NCBI RefSeq assembly: GCF_001039355.2 | Contig: NW_019775378.1 | Coordinates: 232,204-296,203 of the forward strand | Origin: Lingula anatina | Taxonomy: Eukaryota; Brachiopoda; Lingulata; Lingulida; Lingulidae | DNA: 64,000 bases | Direction: 5' to 3' | Shown here: positions 1-11,150 of the stretch, piece by piece | How the letters are laid out: the number at the start of each line of letters is the position of its first letter | How positions within the stretch are numbered: position 1 is the stretch's first letter | The notes under the pieces: generated by a model | The model's input: the letters and a program-made list of their open reading frames with translations, nothing else | Database searches by the model: none | What the model was told of the DNA's origin: nothing | Translations under genes and position numbers: made by a program

Positions 1-26
1 AACCGTGTCTTTTTTTTTTTTTTTTT

Positions 27-92
27 NNNNNNNNNNNNNNNNNNNNNNNNNNNNNNNNNNNNNNNNNNNNNNNNNNNNNNNNNNNNNNNNNN
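27..92. other. Assembly gap (66 N)
   Basis: A run of N with a poly-T tract on its left and TTTT on its right. The assembly broke at a homopolymer. Confidence 0.98.
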
Positions 93-3000
93 TTTTGTAC
101 TAGTACATGTTACTAGATATCTCTCATACACTATTATTTCTTTGTAGTTCTAATATTAAAACATTTCATTCAATGTAGCTGAGGATGTCATATTTGAATG
201 TTCTCTATGCACCACAGGACAATTTACATTAATTAGAACTTTTTCATAAAAATTCCTTTAGTGGAACAATAGTAGCATTGTCTTCACTTTGTCAGTGTAA
301 GGAATTACCCTTTACCACCCATTGATTTTCCTGCCAGACCTTGAAAATTTGAATCTGTGTAACTTGAAAGTCTGGTGGTATTTTGGTAAACAGTGTGATC
401 AAGAGAAGACCATTAGAGAAATTGGCCTTTTTTTTCTCTAAAAACAGTTTCTGTGACAGTTTCTGTACAAAATAATAAGTGAAGTTATTATGTGTATGAG
501 TAGTAACAAAACTTCAAAGGTTAGACAGTAATTAAGCATTTAATTTTTTGTGCTTGGGTTAGTAAATTTTAAGGTATTTTAAGAAAGGTAAGATCAAATG
601 GCCCCAGTGATAAGTGAGACATTACTTAATATTTTCTATAGCTGCATTGATGTTCATTATTTTGGTAGTACACCCCATGTTTTTACACTGAGACCAATCC
701 CATAGATATATATAAAAGGGACAAAGCCTCAAGCCATTTAGAGCTAGCTGTCATGCCATGCTTATAAATACATGTTACCTTGGGATCTAATTATAGTTTA
801 ACAGAGAGGTATGAGAACCTGTAGTAGAATCCCGAAATTTTGTGGTTATAAAAGAAATTGTAGTCTTTAATGGTAATTTAAATTGGTTTACATGAATAAA
901 TAGATAGCATTTTCGTAATTGATTGGTCAATTTTTTGCTGTAGAAAATATCCATTTATAATTATTTATCTATGTATTTGCTTTGCAGAGAATATTTTACA
1001 ATTATAGACCTTGGCTGAAGGTGGTATGCTGTTTTGCAGGCATTAATAAAGTGATATCAGTTAATGCGTATTCAAAATATCTCAAAGAAATAAGCCCTTC
1101 ATTAATCATATAATGGAATATGTACTGAATTTTCAAGTATTATAAACTTAATTGGGTGACAGGTTTGAATGGGCTCATGGGATTTATGGAGCATAGATGA
1201 AAATGGACCATTTGGTTTTGCGGTTGCCTAAACATAAACTGAAACAGTTTTGATTTTTGAATAGCAATTAAATTAACCTTTAATGATTGTCACTACATGG
1301 CTATAACATAATGGCTATAAATTAGTCTTGACTGAGTTAGTCTGCCATATTAGCCACTGTTCCTACCCCCACAGCCAGTAAGCCAGTTTTTGTTTGGACA
1401 AGTAGTTTTATCAGAATTTAGTGGTCTAACATGGCAATTTGATTATTTTAAGGGCTTTTGATTAGATTTAATTTTTTTCTGAAATGTAACATTCTAATAT
1501 TAATACTATACAATATTAGGGTAAAACATCTAGTGTGCCTTACTGATATTTTTATTCGGACCAGTGAATAGTGATTTGGAGAGTAAATTTTAGAAAATTG
1601 GTGGTCTGAATTGCCAATAAGCTGCCCCCCCCCCCCCAAACCCACACTGAAAATCAAATTAGCAGCAATAGGACTAATTATCTGGTTTGTCAGTCAAGAA
1701 TGTGAGAATCTAATTGATAGCTCATCAAGCAGGTAAACATTAAGTTACCTATTTGTATTTAATGGTTCATGGAAGTAGCAACATAAAAGGAATGTTGTCA
1801 TAGATACATGTAAATATGCCTTTAAAAATATTTTGTGTACTTCATATTTATTTCTTTTTATACCCATCATGAAAAGAATGATCCAATTATGGTTGACTTA
1901 AACTGGCACATTGCATGTCAGATTTGAATGAATTAATAAGACTTCAGATAAAAAATACAGACAGATGCATGATATTAGGTGGGAGAAATGCACCAAGTAC
2001 TAGTAACTTAATTTTTCAAAAATTACAGAAATTGCTCACATGTGTGAATCTCCTCACTTTTTCCAGTATTTAATGTTTTCAAGATTTCAAGTTTTTGAAG
2101 TTCTCGGTGTAAAGCCTTTCGATTCCTGGAATGGTTTCACAAAAGAGTATTAATCTGGAAATCAGTCTAAACTTCAGGTCAAGGTTATTCATAGTAGCCT
2201 GCTTAAAGCCTAAAAGATAAGCGATGTCTTTATTGTTATAAAACTGATGCAGTATTGCATAGACTATAACTTATATGTATTTTGAGTCAGTTTAAAAAAG
2301 TAGACCAATTTATAAGGTAAAGTTCTCTTGTGAAGCATGCCTTAAATTATTTGAACATTTTTTCCTTTTTTCTGAGGTTATCATGTTGTTATTTATATGT
2401 AATTGGACATAGGTAAAAGGTTATATAATTATTATCTTATGTATTATTAATGTAACACATTATGCAGGTTATTATCAAATTATGGATGTATTTATCAATT
2501 TATGTCATTATATTCATTTTAACTTTAAGATTTAACATTTGCTCTTTCCATTTAAATCATCCCAGTTGAATTTCATTGAGCAACCGCCAGTAATGTATAA
2601 ATAATGTATAAAAGTGTATCCATTAGTGATAATGGAAAGAGCAGATTTGTATATACCAGCATAAACAGCGATTTTTTTTTCTGCACAGAATTATAGTCAG
2701 TACATCAGCATTTCAAAGTTGATCTGTATGGGTAATATAGATAGGTGCTCAGGAAGTAAAGATTCAACATAGTCATAATAAATGGAATATTGTATATGGT
2801 CAACACATAGTCATTAATAGCATTTCAATCAATTTTGATTCGTAAGTATTAAGTGAAATATTTAATTTTGGTTGAAATTAGGTTTTATTAAAATAATGGT
2901 ACACTATGGCTGAGTTTAGCATGTTGAGCAAATGAAAATTTGCCCATATTTTAAATTTGTAATTAATTGCTGCACTTTTGTTTGGATTAAGCTCTTTGAA

Positions 3001-5234
3001 GCTATTCTAAGAGTTATAAAGATTTAAGCTTTGGATAACTATTAATTGATCTAGTAAAATGGATTAACAGATTTCTTAGCAACAATAATATTGGATTATT
3101 TCAAAATATCATAGAACATAGATTATAGTTTGATATGGGATAGGATTAGTCATTTTATTGTGACATGAGAATATGTAAATGAATAAAATATAATGTGACT
3201 TCAGTCCTATCAGTGGCATAGCATTTGGAAGATCTGCATCAGATGGGCACAGCAAAAACGGTATGTTCTGGTGGTTTTGGGCATTCATTTTGACACGAAA
3301 AAGTGATTTTGGATATTAAAAAGTTGCTGCAGGTATGAAGGTTCAATAAAATTGCTGTACAGTACAGTGTACATGTACCAGTGGTTATTTTGTCAGTAAC
3401 GTAAAAAACAAACTGGTACTTTATCAACCAGTGTTTCATCTGCCCATCCAGTGAGGTTTCACCAGGGAATGTGGCTGTGAGCAGACCAAATAAGGGCTGG
3501 TAAAGCGTCGGTTTATTTCCTGAAATTATTGACAAATTGTACTGATTTTGGACTTTTTAGGTGTTCATGTTGTCCAGTACTAGAAATCTACCTAATATAA
3601 AAATAATAAGTAAATGCAGCTTGTTTGTCAAAAAAGGTCTTTCCATCTTGTAAATGAACAATTCAGTCTCCATTGCTGCACAAAGTTGAACCCTACTTCT
3701 AAGTTATGTTTTTTTCTTTTTAATTATCTTTTTATTATGTGGTGCCACATATGGGTAAATGCTTAGAACATGCTCCTCCCTCCCACCCACCCCCCACCAT
3801 TGTTAGATTTTTTTTTCTCATAGATGTACATGCATTTCAGAGAATATATAGTACACAGAATCTATGCCCTGAACTTCAGATTGATGTAAATAATATACCA
3901 GCTTCATTCCTCCATATACGCATATTCTTATGTTGAAATTTTAATGTATAAGCTGTGGGCTGTGTTAGATCTGAAGCTCAGGCTAAGCATATTGATATAC
4001 CGGTATAAAGTATTGAAACATGTAGTTCCAGATGTGATACTTGTAGATAACAGACATCATAAAAACTAGACATTATTTGTCTGTTAAATTGAATGAAAAT
4101 TGGCCTTATGTTCGTTCTCTCCCAGCACTGCTGCAAGGCACAAGTTTTGTCTTGAAAGATGACTTTATTTCTCAGTTGGGGGCCTGAGGTAACAAATATA
4201 TTATTTCTCTCCACTCTAGGCTGTAAATTGATAATGGATAGAAAGCCTGCCGAGCTCTAATTTTAAAGTTCCTGTTTATTGCAAAATGCTGACACTTGTT
4301 GTTATTGCTGTGAATTCATGTTTCATTTAAATACTTATTTTTGTACACCTGAAGACTATTAATAGTATGGGTTAAGTGGAATAATATCATAAAGCTTTTG
4401 TCACAACATGAACAACATAACAGTAATGGTATATATAGATGAATGGTTAAAAATATATGCCTGTGTAGAACTTGCTAATGATCAGTCAGTACCTGCAGGT
4501 CATGGACATAAGAATTTTAATTTTTTTTTCTTTTTTTTTTTTTTGTAATTTATAATTGATAAATCCCTGTTTGAAGGCAATAAGTATCAGTAATTTGATG
4601 GGGAAAAAGAAATCTTGGGTCCATTGAAAAAATCATCTGTTAAATAAGCTTATCATAATACCATGATCTACACCAACATAGTAGACTATGAATATTTGAT
4701 AAAAAGAGGCTAGTGGACAGAGACCGTATATAGCTGTCTCACATTGCTTTCAAATAATGTGTCCCTGGCATGTATAGATATATTATATATGTGTATAGAC
4801 CTTGCCCTAAAAAAGGTACTGAAAAGTGGGGGATCTCTGTATAGATAAAAAGCCTGCAGGCATTTTTTCTACATTGTTGTGCAGATTAACATAAGTTCTT
4901 GTGGTTGCTGGTTATTTGATTTTTAACATTCAGAAGACATAGGAGTCCCATATTTTCAGTTCCATGCAGGACTGGTTACGTACTTGTAAAACTGGTTACA
5001 TATCATATTAACATGGACCTGACGGTATGTGCCATTGTCAGTGTAAAGAAACTTGCAAAATATTAAAGATGATTTTCTTCTGAATTAAGCAGCCATTTAC
5101 AAGTGTATTTTGATTGTGCCTTGTGCCAAATACCCTTGTCGCATTCAATGACATTTCAGTTATATCAATAACTTTATATTATATTTGAATATTTGTCATT
5201 ACTATTATCAAGCTGATATGTTCTGTATTTTCAG
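93..5234 (+). other. Non-coding: probable 5' intron or upstream region of the SLC35A3-like gene
   Basis: About 5.1 kb of AT-rich sequence with no ORF resembling a protein. It ends in the splice acceptor used by the first recognisable SLC35A3 exon (tattttcag, 5226-5234). The missing start codon of that gene must lie in a short exon here or left of the window. I could not identify it. A poly-C tract lies near 1623-1637. Confidence 0.6.
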
Positions 5235-8200
5235 CTTGGTGGCCGTGTGAGCCTGAAATACCTTAGTCTGGTGGTAATGATTATTCAGACCACCGTCTTA
5301 GTACTGACATTGCGCTACTCAAGGACCAGTCAGCAGGAGGGGCCGCGCTATCTCTCATCCACAGCAGTTTTCAATGCTGAAGTGCTCAAGCTTGTGATTT
5401 GCCTCTTCCTTATGTTGTTAGAAAAAGGTACATGTACCTGGTACTTGAAGTTGCCCTTCAGCCAACATAAGTTTGTGTGTGCACATTGCCATATTTTTTT
5501 TAAATATGAATAAATTTTGGGGCACTATATTGTTCCCATTTCTTGACTTCTATTTTTTAACTACTGCTAGTTTATTACAGTACCTATGGGATCTCTAACC
5601 TAGGTGAGGTGGGTGAGAAACTTGTTAGTGATAAAGAACTTATAAGTTCTGAGGTCAGTTTCAAAGAGTAGCTTTAGACTTTCGAATGGTCTTTACTTTT
5701 TTTAGGTTTTATAATTTTAAAACAAGGTCACCCTCTCTGCTATTGTGTCATTTGAATTTCATACAACTACAGAGGTACAAGTATATCGAAGGGCTCAAAA
5801 ATATTAATTTCAAAGTTTAATAATTTATATTTACAGTTTGAAGATGTTGCAATTAAATTTGGGTTATTGTAGGAAAATTCTGTATTATATAAATGCCAAA
5901 AATTTCATGACTCTACTCTTCATAGTTTTGGCACACTGTAAAAAAAAAGGTCTCAAATCAAAAAATGTCATACCTGCCTATGTGACTTATTGCACATGCC
6001 AACTGTCTGGAAGTTTTGATGCCTGTCAAGGTATTTCTGTTTTGATGAAAATACCAAAATTGTTACACTTCAACACTTGAAATTTTCAGGTTTGACAACA
6101 TTAATGTATCAAAAATCTACACAAAATTTCAACCCCAAGGCTGGTGAACTGTTGAAGTTATTGAACTTGGAAATTATTAATAAAAATAATCAAAAGTGAT
6201 TTTTAGCCACCCGATGTACCAGTATATCATATGTACTCTTGTTCACTGTTTTCAGGTGGTTCGCCCACTGGTCTCATTTCAAGTCTCAATGAAGATATTC
6301 TTCAGAAGCCAGTGGACACCCTGAAGTTGCTTGTTCCAGCAGGCCTCTACACAATACAGAACAACCTGCTGTTTGTTGCCTTGTCAAATTTAGATGCAGC
6401 TACATATCAAGTGAGTTTGAAAAAATACAATTATTAGTATGCTATGTAGACTCTAACCAGTCATTTAAAAAAAAAAACATTGGGGAATTACTGCCGTCAG
6501 TTGATATTATTATTATATTATTATTATTACCATGCAGTATATCTACCTGCAACATTCAATAACTAAGACTGTAAGAACACTGTAGACTCACCTCTCCTTA
6601 CATGGGTGCTGAAATTAGAATTAATTGGCTGTACCTTTTTTTCCCGTAGTTCTGAGCACAGGAATTGAAAATGTCACCCTCATTGGTTGATATGTTCTAC
6701 TTCATTGTGATATTCTTTTCAATGTAGGTAACTTACCAATTGAAGATCTTAACCACTGCCATCTTCTCTGTGATACTGCTAAGAAAAAAGCTGAACCTTA
6801 CCAAATGGCTGTCTCTGGTTGTTCTCATGGTTGGTGTGGCTTTGGTACAGGTAGGTTAGTTAGGTTCAACACTGGTACAAGTGGGTAATCTCAATTGGTA
6901 CAGGTAGATCATCAACACCATTACAGCTACATCATCAACACTGGTACATGTAGATCAACAGTGGTACAGGTAGAACATCAACACTGGTACTTGTAGATTG
7001 TCAGCATTGATACAGGAAGCTTATCGGAAGTGATACAGACAGGCTATCCACATTGGACAAACTTAGGGCTACCTTTCACAACTAGACTCTAACCAGTCAT
7101 GTCAAGTCAAGTTTGGTTGACAGATGATATTTTAACAGGACATGTGTTTATCTGTTGACAGTTGACTTACCTTAGTTACATTGCTGTTGGGGTGAAATAA
7201 CAGTGTATTAGAGTGAGCCAATCATGATCATAATGGCTCTCTTAGATGGGTTGTACAGAGACAGGTCCACCTAACCTGACTGGAAACACACCTCAAGGGT
7301 TTCATTTAAGTTAATAAATCAATGCACCAGTTGAATTATGCTGTGGAATCCCCCCCCCCCCCACCAACCCTTGAGATCATCAGTTCATGGTATGGTTTGT
7401 TTTTTTTATTGACTATCTTCTTTTTCAGCATTAAATATCATGCTTAGATATAATGATAGAGCATTTTGTCAGTTATCACAAAGCATGGCAATGACTCTTT
7501 CTTTTAATTGGGCAAAAATAATCATACTTTCAGATATATAATTTTAAAAATGTTAAAATGATATTTCTTTGTAACATTTTCAATGCGTTTATTGTATAGA
7601 ACTGTAGGGTAGCCTGCAATTTTGATGCCACCACTCAGTAGGAATGTCTCGGGTAGCGCTAACACTCGCCAATTTAGCCAAATGCTAAAACTGACTTAAA
7701 TTGGCTAAAGAAAAAGGGCTTGATTTGACATGTTTTAGCCAAATTATAACCATTTTGATAACAAATTGACAAAAATGTGGTGATATGGCTAAGCGCAAAA
7801 AATTGCTACCCCAGAATGTTCTAATTTTATAAAGCTATGTTTTTATCTCAACATCTGCAAAATGCACAATTTTTCCTAACCAAAATATTGAGTTATTACT
7901 GTATGTTTCATTTCAAAATGTTTATTTTGATTTATTGGTAATTTTTATGGCTGCAGAACCAAATTTACTGGCAGAAGAAAACGTATCTCTTTTGTATATT
8001 ATATACGTTTAATAGCTTGATCTAGATGCACATAAGTGGCTTATAGTGACTAGCCTATTAACAAATACAAAGAAGAAAATATGACCTTAAGAAGCTTTAG
8101 AATAAATAACCATAACAATAATCTTTAACCAGACACTTTAATTTCTATACACGATAATAACTTCTGAAATACTGCTAATTTATATGCTTGTCATGTACCG

Positions 8201-10564
8201 AATTAATTCTCCAGCTTCCTGACAGTAATTCCACAGATGTGAAGAAAAGCCCCAACTTTTCCTCTCAGGTGATTGGGTTAGTAGCCGTAATATGTGCTTG
8301 CTTCAGCAGTGGGTTCGCTGGAGTCTACTTTGAAAAAATCCTGAAAGGTACTAATCCAAGCATATGGCTGCGAAATGTCCAATTAGGTAAGCGATAATCT
8401 TTTCATAGAAATTCCTATATGAACCAGTGTTACCAGGTTAGCTAAGAACAGTGTTGGTTTCATTGCCCATTATTCTTTGACATGACTGGAAAAATGTGAC
8501 AGCCAGTGTTCTTGATCTATGTTAACAGGCAGTTTTTTAAATTTTTTAAAAATTAATAATGTTATTGTAAGTTATAGTTTGAAGCACAGTGTTAAATTAT
8601 GGATCATTATAATTATGGTCAATGGTGAACAGGGGAATTAATAATAAATAAAGAAATACAATAATTAAAGAAACAAAGAACTGATCGTAAGATGAATAAA
8701 TGGTAAAACATTTAGCCTTGTGGTGTGTAAGTTTATTTATGAACATTCCTTTTGAAAAAGTAAAATTTTTCACAGTTTTGTGGGCGAAATGTGCCTTATT
8801 TTATGTCCAGTATCAGGCCATTATCTCACAGATGTGAAGAAAAATTGCAAGTGTTATTTTTTTTTAATATTCTTAAATTCTAGCCATGTTTAGCAGTGTA
8901 ATTGCACTGGCAGGTGTGTACATGAATGACAACACTGCAGTGATCACAGCAGGGTTTTTCCAAGGTTATACACTGGTTGTGTGGATCACAGTTGCACTTC
9001 AGGTGAGCTGGTTTACTTTCTACATGTATAGCTGACAGCTGTGTCCCAATTTATACCTGGTTGTGTGTATGTTTGTTGTTGAGAGAGGGGTGGGGGTCTA
9101 GATAATTTGAGATACTGATGGCAAGGTTAACCATAAACAATATGGCAAAAAAAAAAAAACCAATGAATGAACAGTTTTTGTTTATTGTCAAAAGCTTGGA
9201 AATTACTGATATTTTGAGCCATTGGAAAGTTATTGGCTGAGCAGTAATGTCTGTGGTGCAGTGATTCACAAATAGTATTGTTCATCCTTTTGTCTTTTAC
9301 TCTAGCTGTTTCTACCCTAACTGTCAGTTCTGTTGCATGCCAGTTTCTTCATTTACAAAATGTCAATACCTGCAAGGATTGACAAATTTTTACATGAATT
9401 TGAAAACGGAGAAGCTATCCAGCATCAGATCTGAAAAACACTTTAGGCTGCCACATTCACAACTAGTTGATCTGCCGATCTTTTAGTTAGCAGATAGACT
9501 TTGTTTGTGAATGTGGCCATTGGTCATATGTGAAAATAGCTTTCCTGTGTTATACTCAGAAAAACACCAGGCCATTTTACACTTTTTTAGACCTGATTTA
9601 AAAAAGGGTAATTATTGCAATAAATAAGTTATTGTAAATACCTTGATTAGAGCAACCCCACGTAGTGCTAATGGTGTTGTTATTTCCTTACAGGCTGTGG
9701 GAGGTCTTATTATTGCCATGGTGATAAAGTATGCAGACAATATTGTGAAAGGGTTTGCCGTATCTCTGTCCATTATTTTATCAACATTTTTATCATTTTC
9801 TTTTCTGGGAGATTTTACCCCAACACAGTAAGTATAATCCAAAGTTTTATTTTATGCATGAGGCACACATAACAAAAATAGTGACACTTACATAGTATGG
9901 TAATGATTCAATCTTTTCAATGGGGAAAAATAATCAATTTTTCAGATATGTAATTTAAGAATCATTAAAAATATATTCCTGTGTGGCATTTAGGGTAGCC
10001 TCTTTTTCAGTTTCGTTGGCATCACTCAATAGAAATGTTCTAATTTTATTACTCTATGACTTTAAAAAATAGAGCTGTATTTGTAAAATATAAAATTTTC
10101 CCCATTGAAAAGATTGAATCATTACTGTATGTTTCTGTTCTCCTTAAAACGATTCTCAGTTTATTAATTTATGCATAGTGCTGGTAGAGCATTTTGCTGA
10201 TGATACATGTACAGTATGTAGCAATAAAAGAAACTTTGATGAGAGTTGACGAATTACCTTCAAGTAAACTCATATGCCATGGTGTTTCATCTTCTTTTAA
10301 TGCCCCATAACATAAATATCCCAGTCATCTGTCAGTTGTCCATGTTGTCATACACTTTATGCTAACTTTACAGTTTTGTCAGAATGATCCCTTCAAGATT
10401 AAGCTAATTGTAGCTAACATATTTAAAGGTTTTTGATTCTTTTTTTTTTTTTTAGTTTTTTCTTTGTGGGAGCCACATTGGTGATCGTTGCCACTTTCTT
10501 GTATGGGTATGAACCATCTTCATCCAGACTCCCCACTGTCCCATTAAAAACATCACCAATTTGA
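5235..10564 (+). CDS. SLC35A3: UDP-N-acetylglucosamine transporter (SLC35A3-type nucleotide-sugar transporter)
   Basis: Golgi multi-pass antiporter of the nucleotide-sugar transporter family, which imports UDP-GlcNAc for glycan branching. Coding exons, all GT-AG and phase-consistent: 5235-5427, 6256-6410, 6728-6850, 8215-8386, 8884-9002, 9694-9827, 10456-10564 (TGA 10562-10564). The spliced product is 334 aa plus a few missing N-terminal residues; human SLC35A3 is about 325. Near-identical blocks run the whole length: LRYSRT and [12 protein letters not shown] (exon 1), [20 protein letters not shown] (exon 2), [10 protein letters not shown] (exon 3), [17 protein letters not shown] (exon 4), GFFQGY (exon 5), [12 protein letters not shown] and LSIILST (exon 6), ATFLYGYEP (exon 7). 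The third and fifth exons are too short for ordinary ORF calling and were found by splicing. No in-frame ATG precedes LKYL in exon 1, so the start is upstream. The tail after GYEP is not conserved, as expected for a cytosolic terminus. Confidence 0.95.
6842..7053 (+). repeat. 23-bp minisatellite derived from the exon-3 splice donor, intron 3 of SLC35A3
   Basis: Units with consensus near tggtacaggtagatcatcaa begin at 6873, 6896, 6919, 6942, 6962, 6985, 7008, 7031 and 7054. Spacing is 23 bp, once 20. The left end of the array is the exon-3 donor itself (ttggtacag|gtagg, exon end 6850). Units diverge moderately, so the array is not recent. Confidence 0.9.
7480..7912. mobile_element. MITE-like element, copy 1 (interrupted by a nested element)
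   Basis: In intron 3 of SLC35A3. It shares internal blocks with the element at 9895-10137 (cagatat-taattt, gggtagcct, a stretch like gatgccaccactcagtagga, and atgttctaattttat) and the right-end block ttattactgtatgttt. The termini are diverged, so boundaries are approximate. A 167-bp element is inserted inside it at 7648-7814. Confidence 0.65.
7648..7814. mobile_element. Nested 167-bp MITE with 5-bp target-site duplication
   Basis: The ends are ctcgggtagc on the left and gctaccccag on the right, a 10-bp imperfect inverted repeat. They are flanked by direct repeats AATGT (7643-7647 and 7815-7819). The related element near 10035 has a single uninterrupted aaatgttctaatt, which gives the empty site. 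No coding capacity; mobilised in trans if at all. Confidence 0.8.
9895..10137. mobile_element. MITE-like element, copy 2 (uninterrupted)
   Basis: In intron 6 of SLC35A3. A perfect inverted repeat of about 29 bp (left around 9900-9930, right around 10098-10127), whose core is caatcttttcaatggggaa and its complement, encloses about 170 bp. The outer part extends imperfectly (tagtatggtaat against attactgta). It is the same family as 7480-7912. Confidence 0.8.
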
Positions 10565-11150
10565 AAGCCGAAGAAGAAGATATGGAAGGTTTTGCAGCAT
10601 GTAGGGAGATACATGTAGCTCTTTTAGCTGATAAGATTGCTTGTGTCTTACTGTTTTAAACAGTTGCACCATCAGGAGACGTGAATCGTTCTAGGCAGCC
10701 AGCTTTGACAGAGCTTGCTGTTTTTGATTTATTGTTGATAAGAAAGTCTTTTTACTTGGGTTATTTAGGATTGAGTGTTCAATCAAATTCTCCCTTCCAT
10801 CTGATAAGCTGAGCCAGAATCCATACTGACTTCCCCTTACATCTGTAAGTGAAACAGGTTTTTATTGGACAAGTTATGCAGGGGCGTAACCAGACCTTTT
10901 AAAATAGTACGCACAGATTTTGAAAATTCCCAGGTACGATTATAAATTATATAAAAATACACTGAATTTATGGAGAATTATATCATGGTTGGCTCAAAAA
11001 ATTGTACGCACAGTGCATCCGTGCGTATGCCTGGTTACGCCCCTGTTATGTGCAATCTGGATGCCTGCAATCAGCATTATGCATTATCTTGGGAAATGCT
11101 TTGGGTACTTATCATATCAGTGAATAAAGGTTTTATGAGGGTAGTAAATA
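10565..11150 (+). other. 3' UTR of the SLC35A3-like gene, with candidate poly(A) signal
   Basis: Runs from the stop at 10564 to a canonical AATAAA at 11123-11128. A 167-bp inverted-repeat element lies inside it. Later AATAAA sites (for example 13720-13725) could serve a longer form; which is used cannot be decided from sequence. Confidence 0.5.
10879..11045. mobile_element. 167-bp MITE with CAGGGGCGTAACCAG termini
   Basis: A 15-bp perfect terminal inverted repeat: caggggcgtaaccag at 10879-10893 and its complement at 11031-11045. The flanking direct repeat is TTATG (10874-10878 and 11046-11050). A subterminal motif, tacgcac, recurs near both ends. Termini of this kind resemble hAT-related non-autonomous elements, but the 5-bp duplication is not the 8 bp typical of hAT, so I leave the superfamily open. 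Small ORFs inside it are not genes. Confidence 0.88.
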
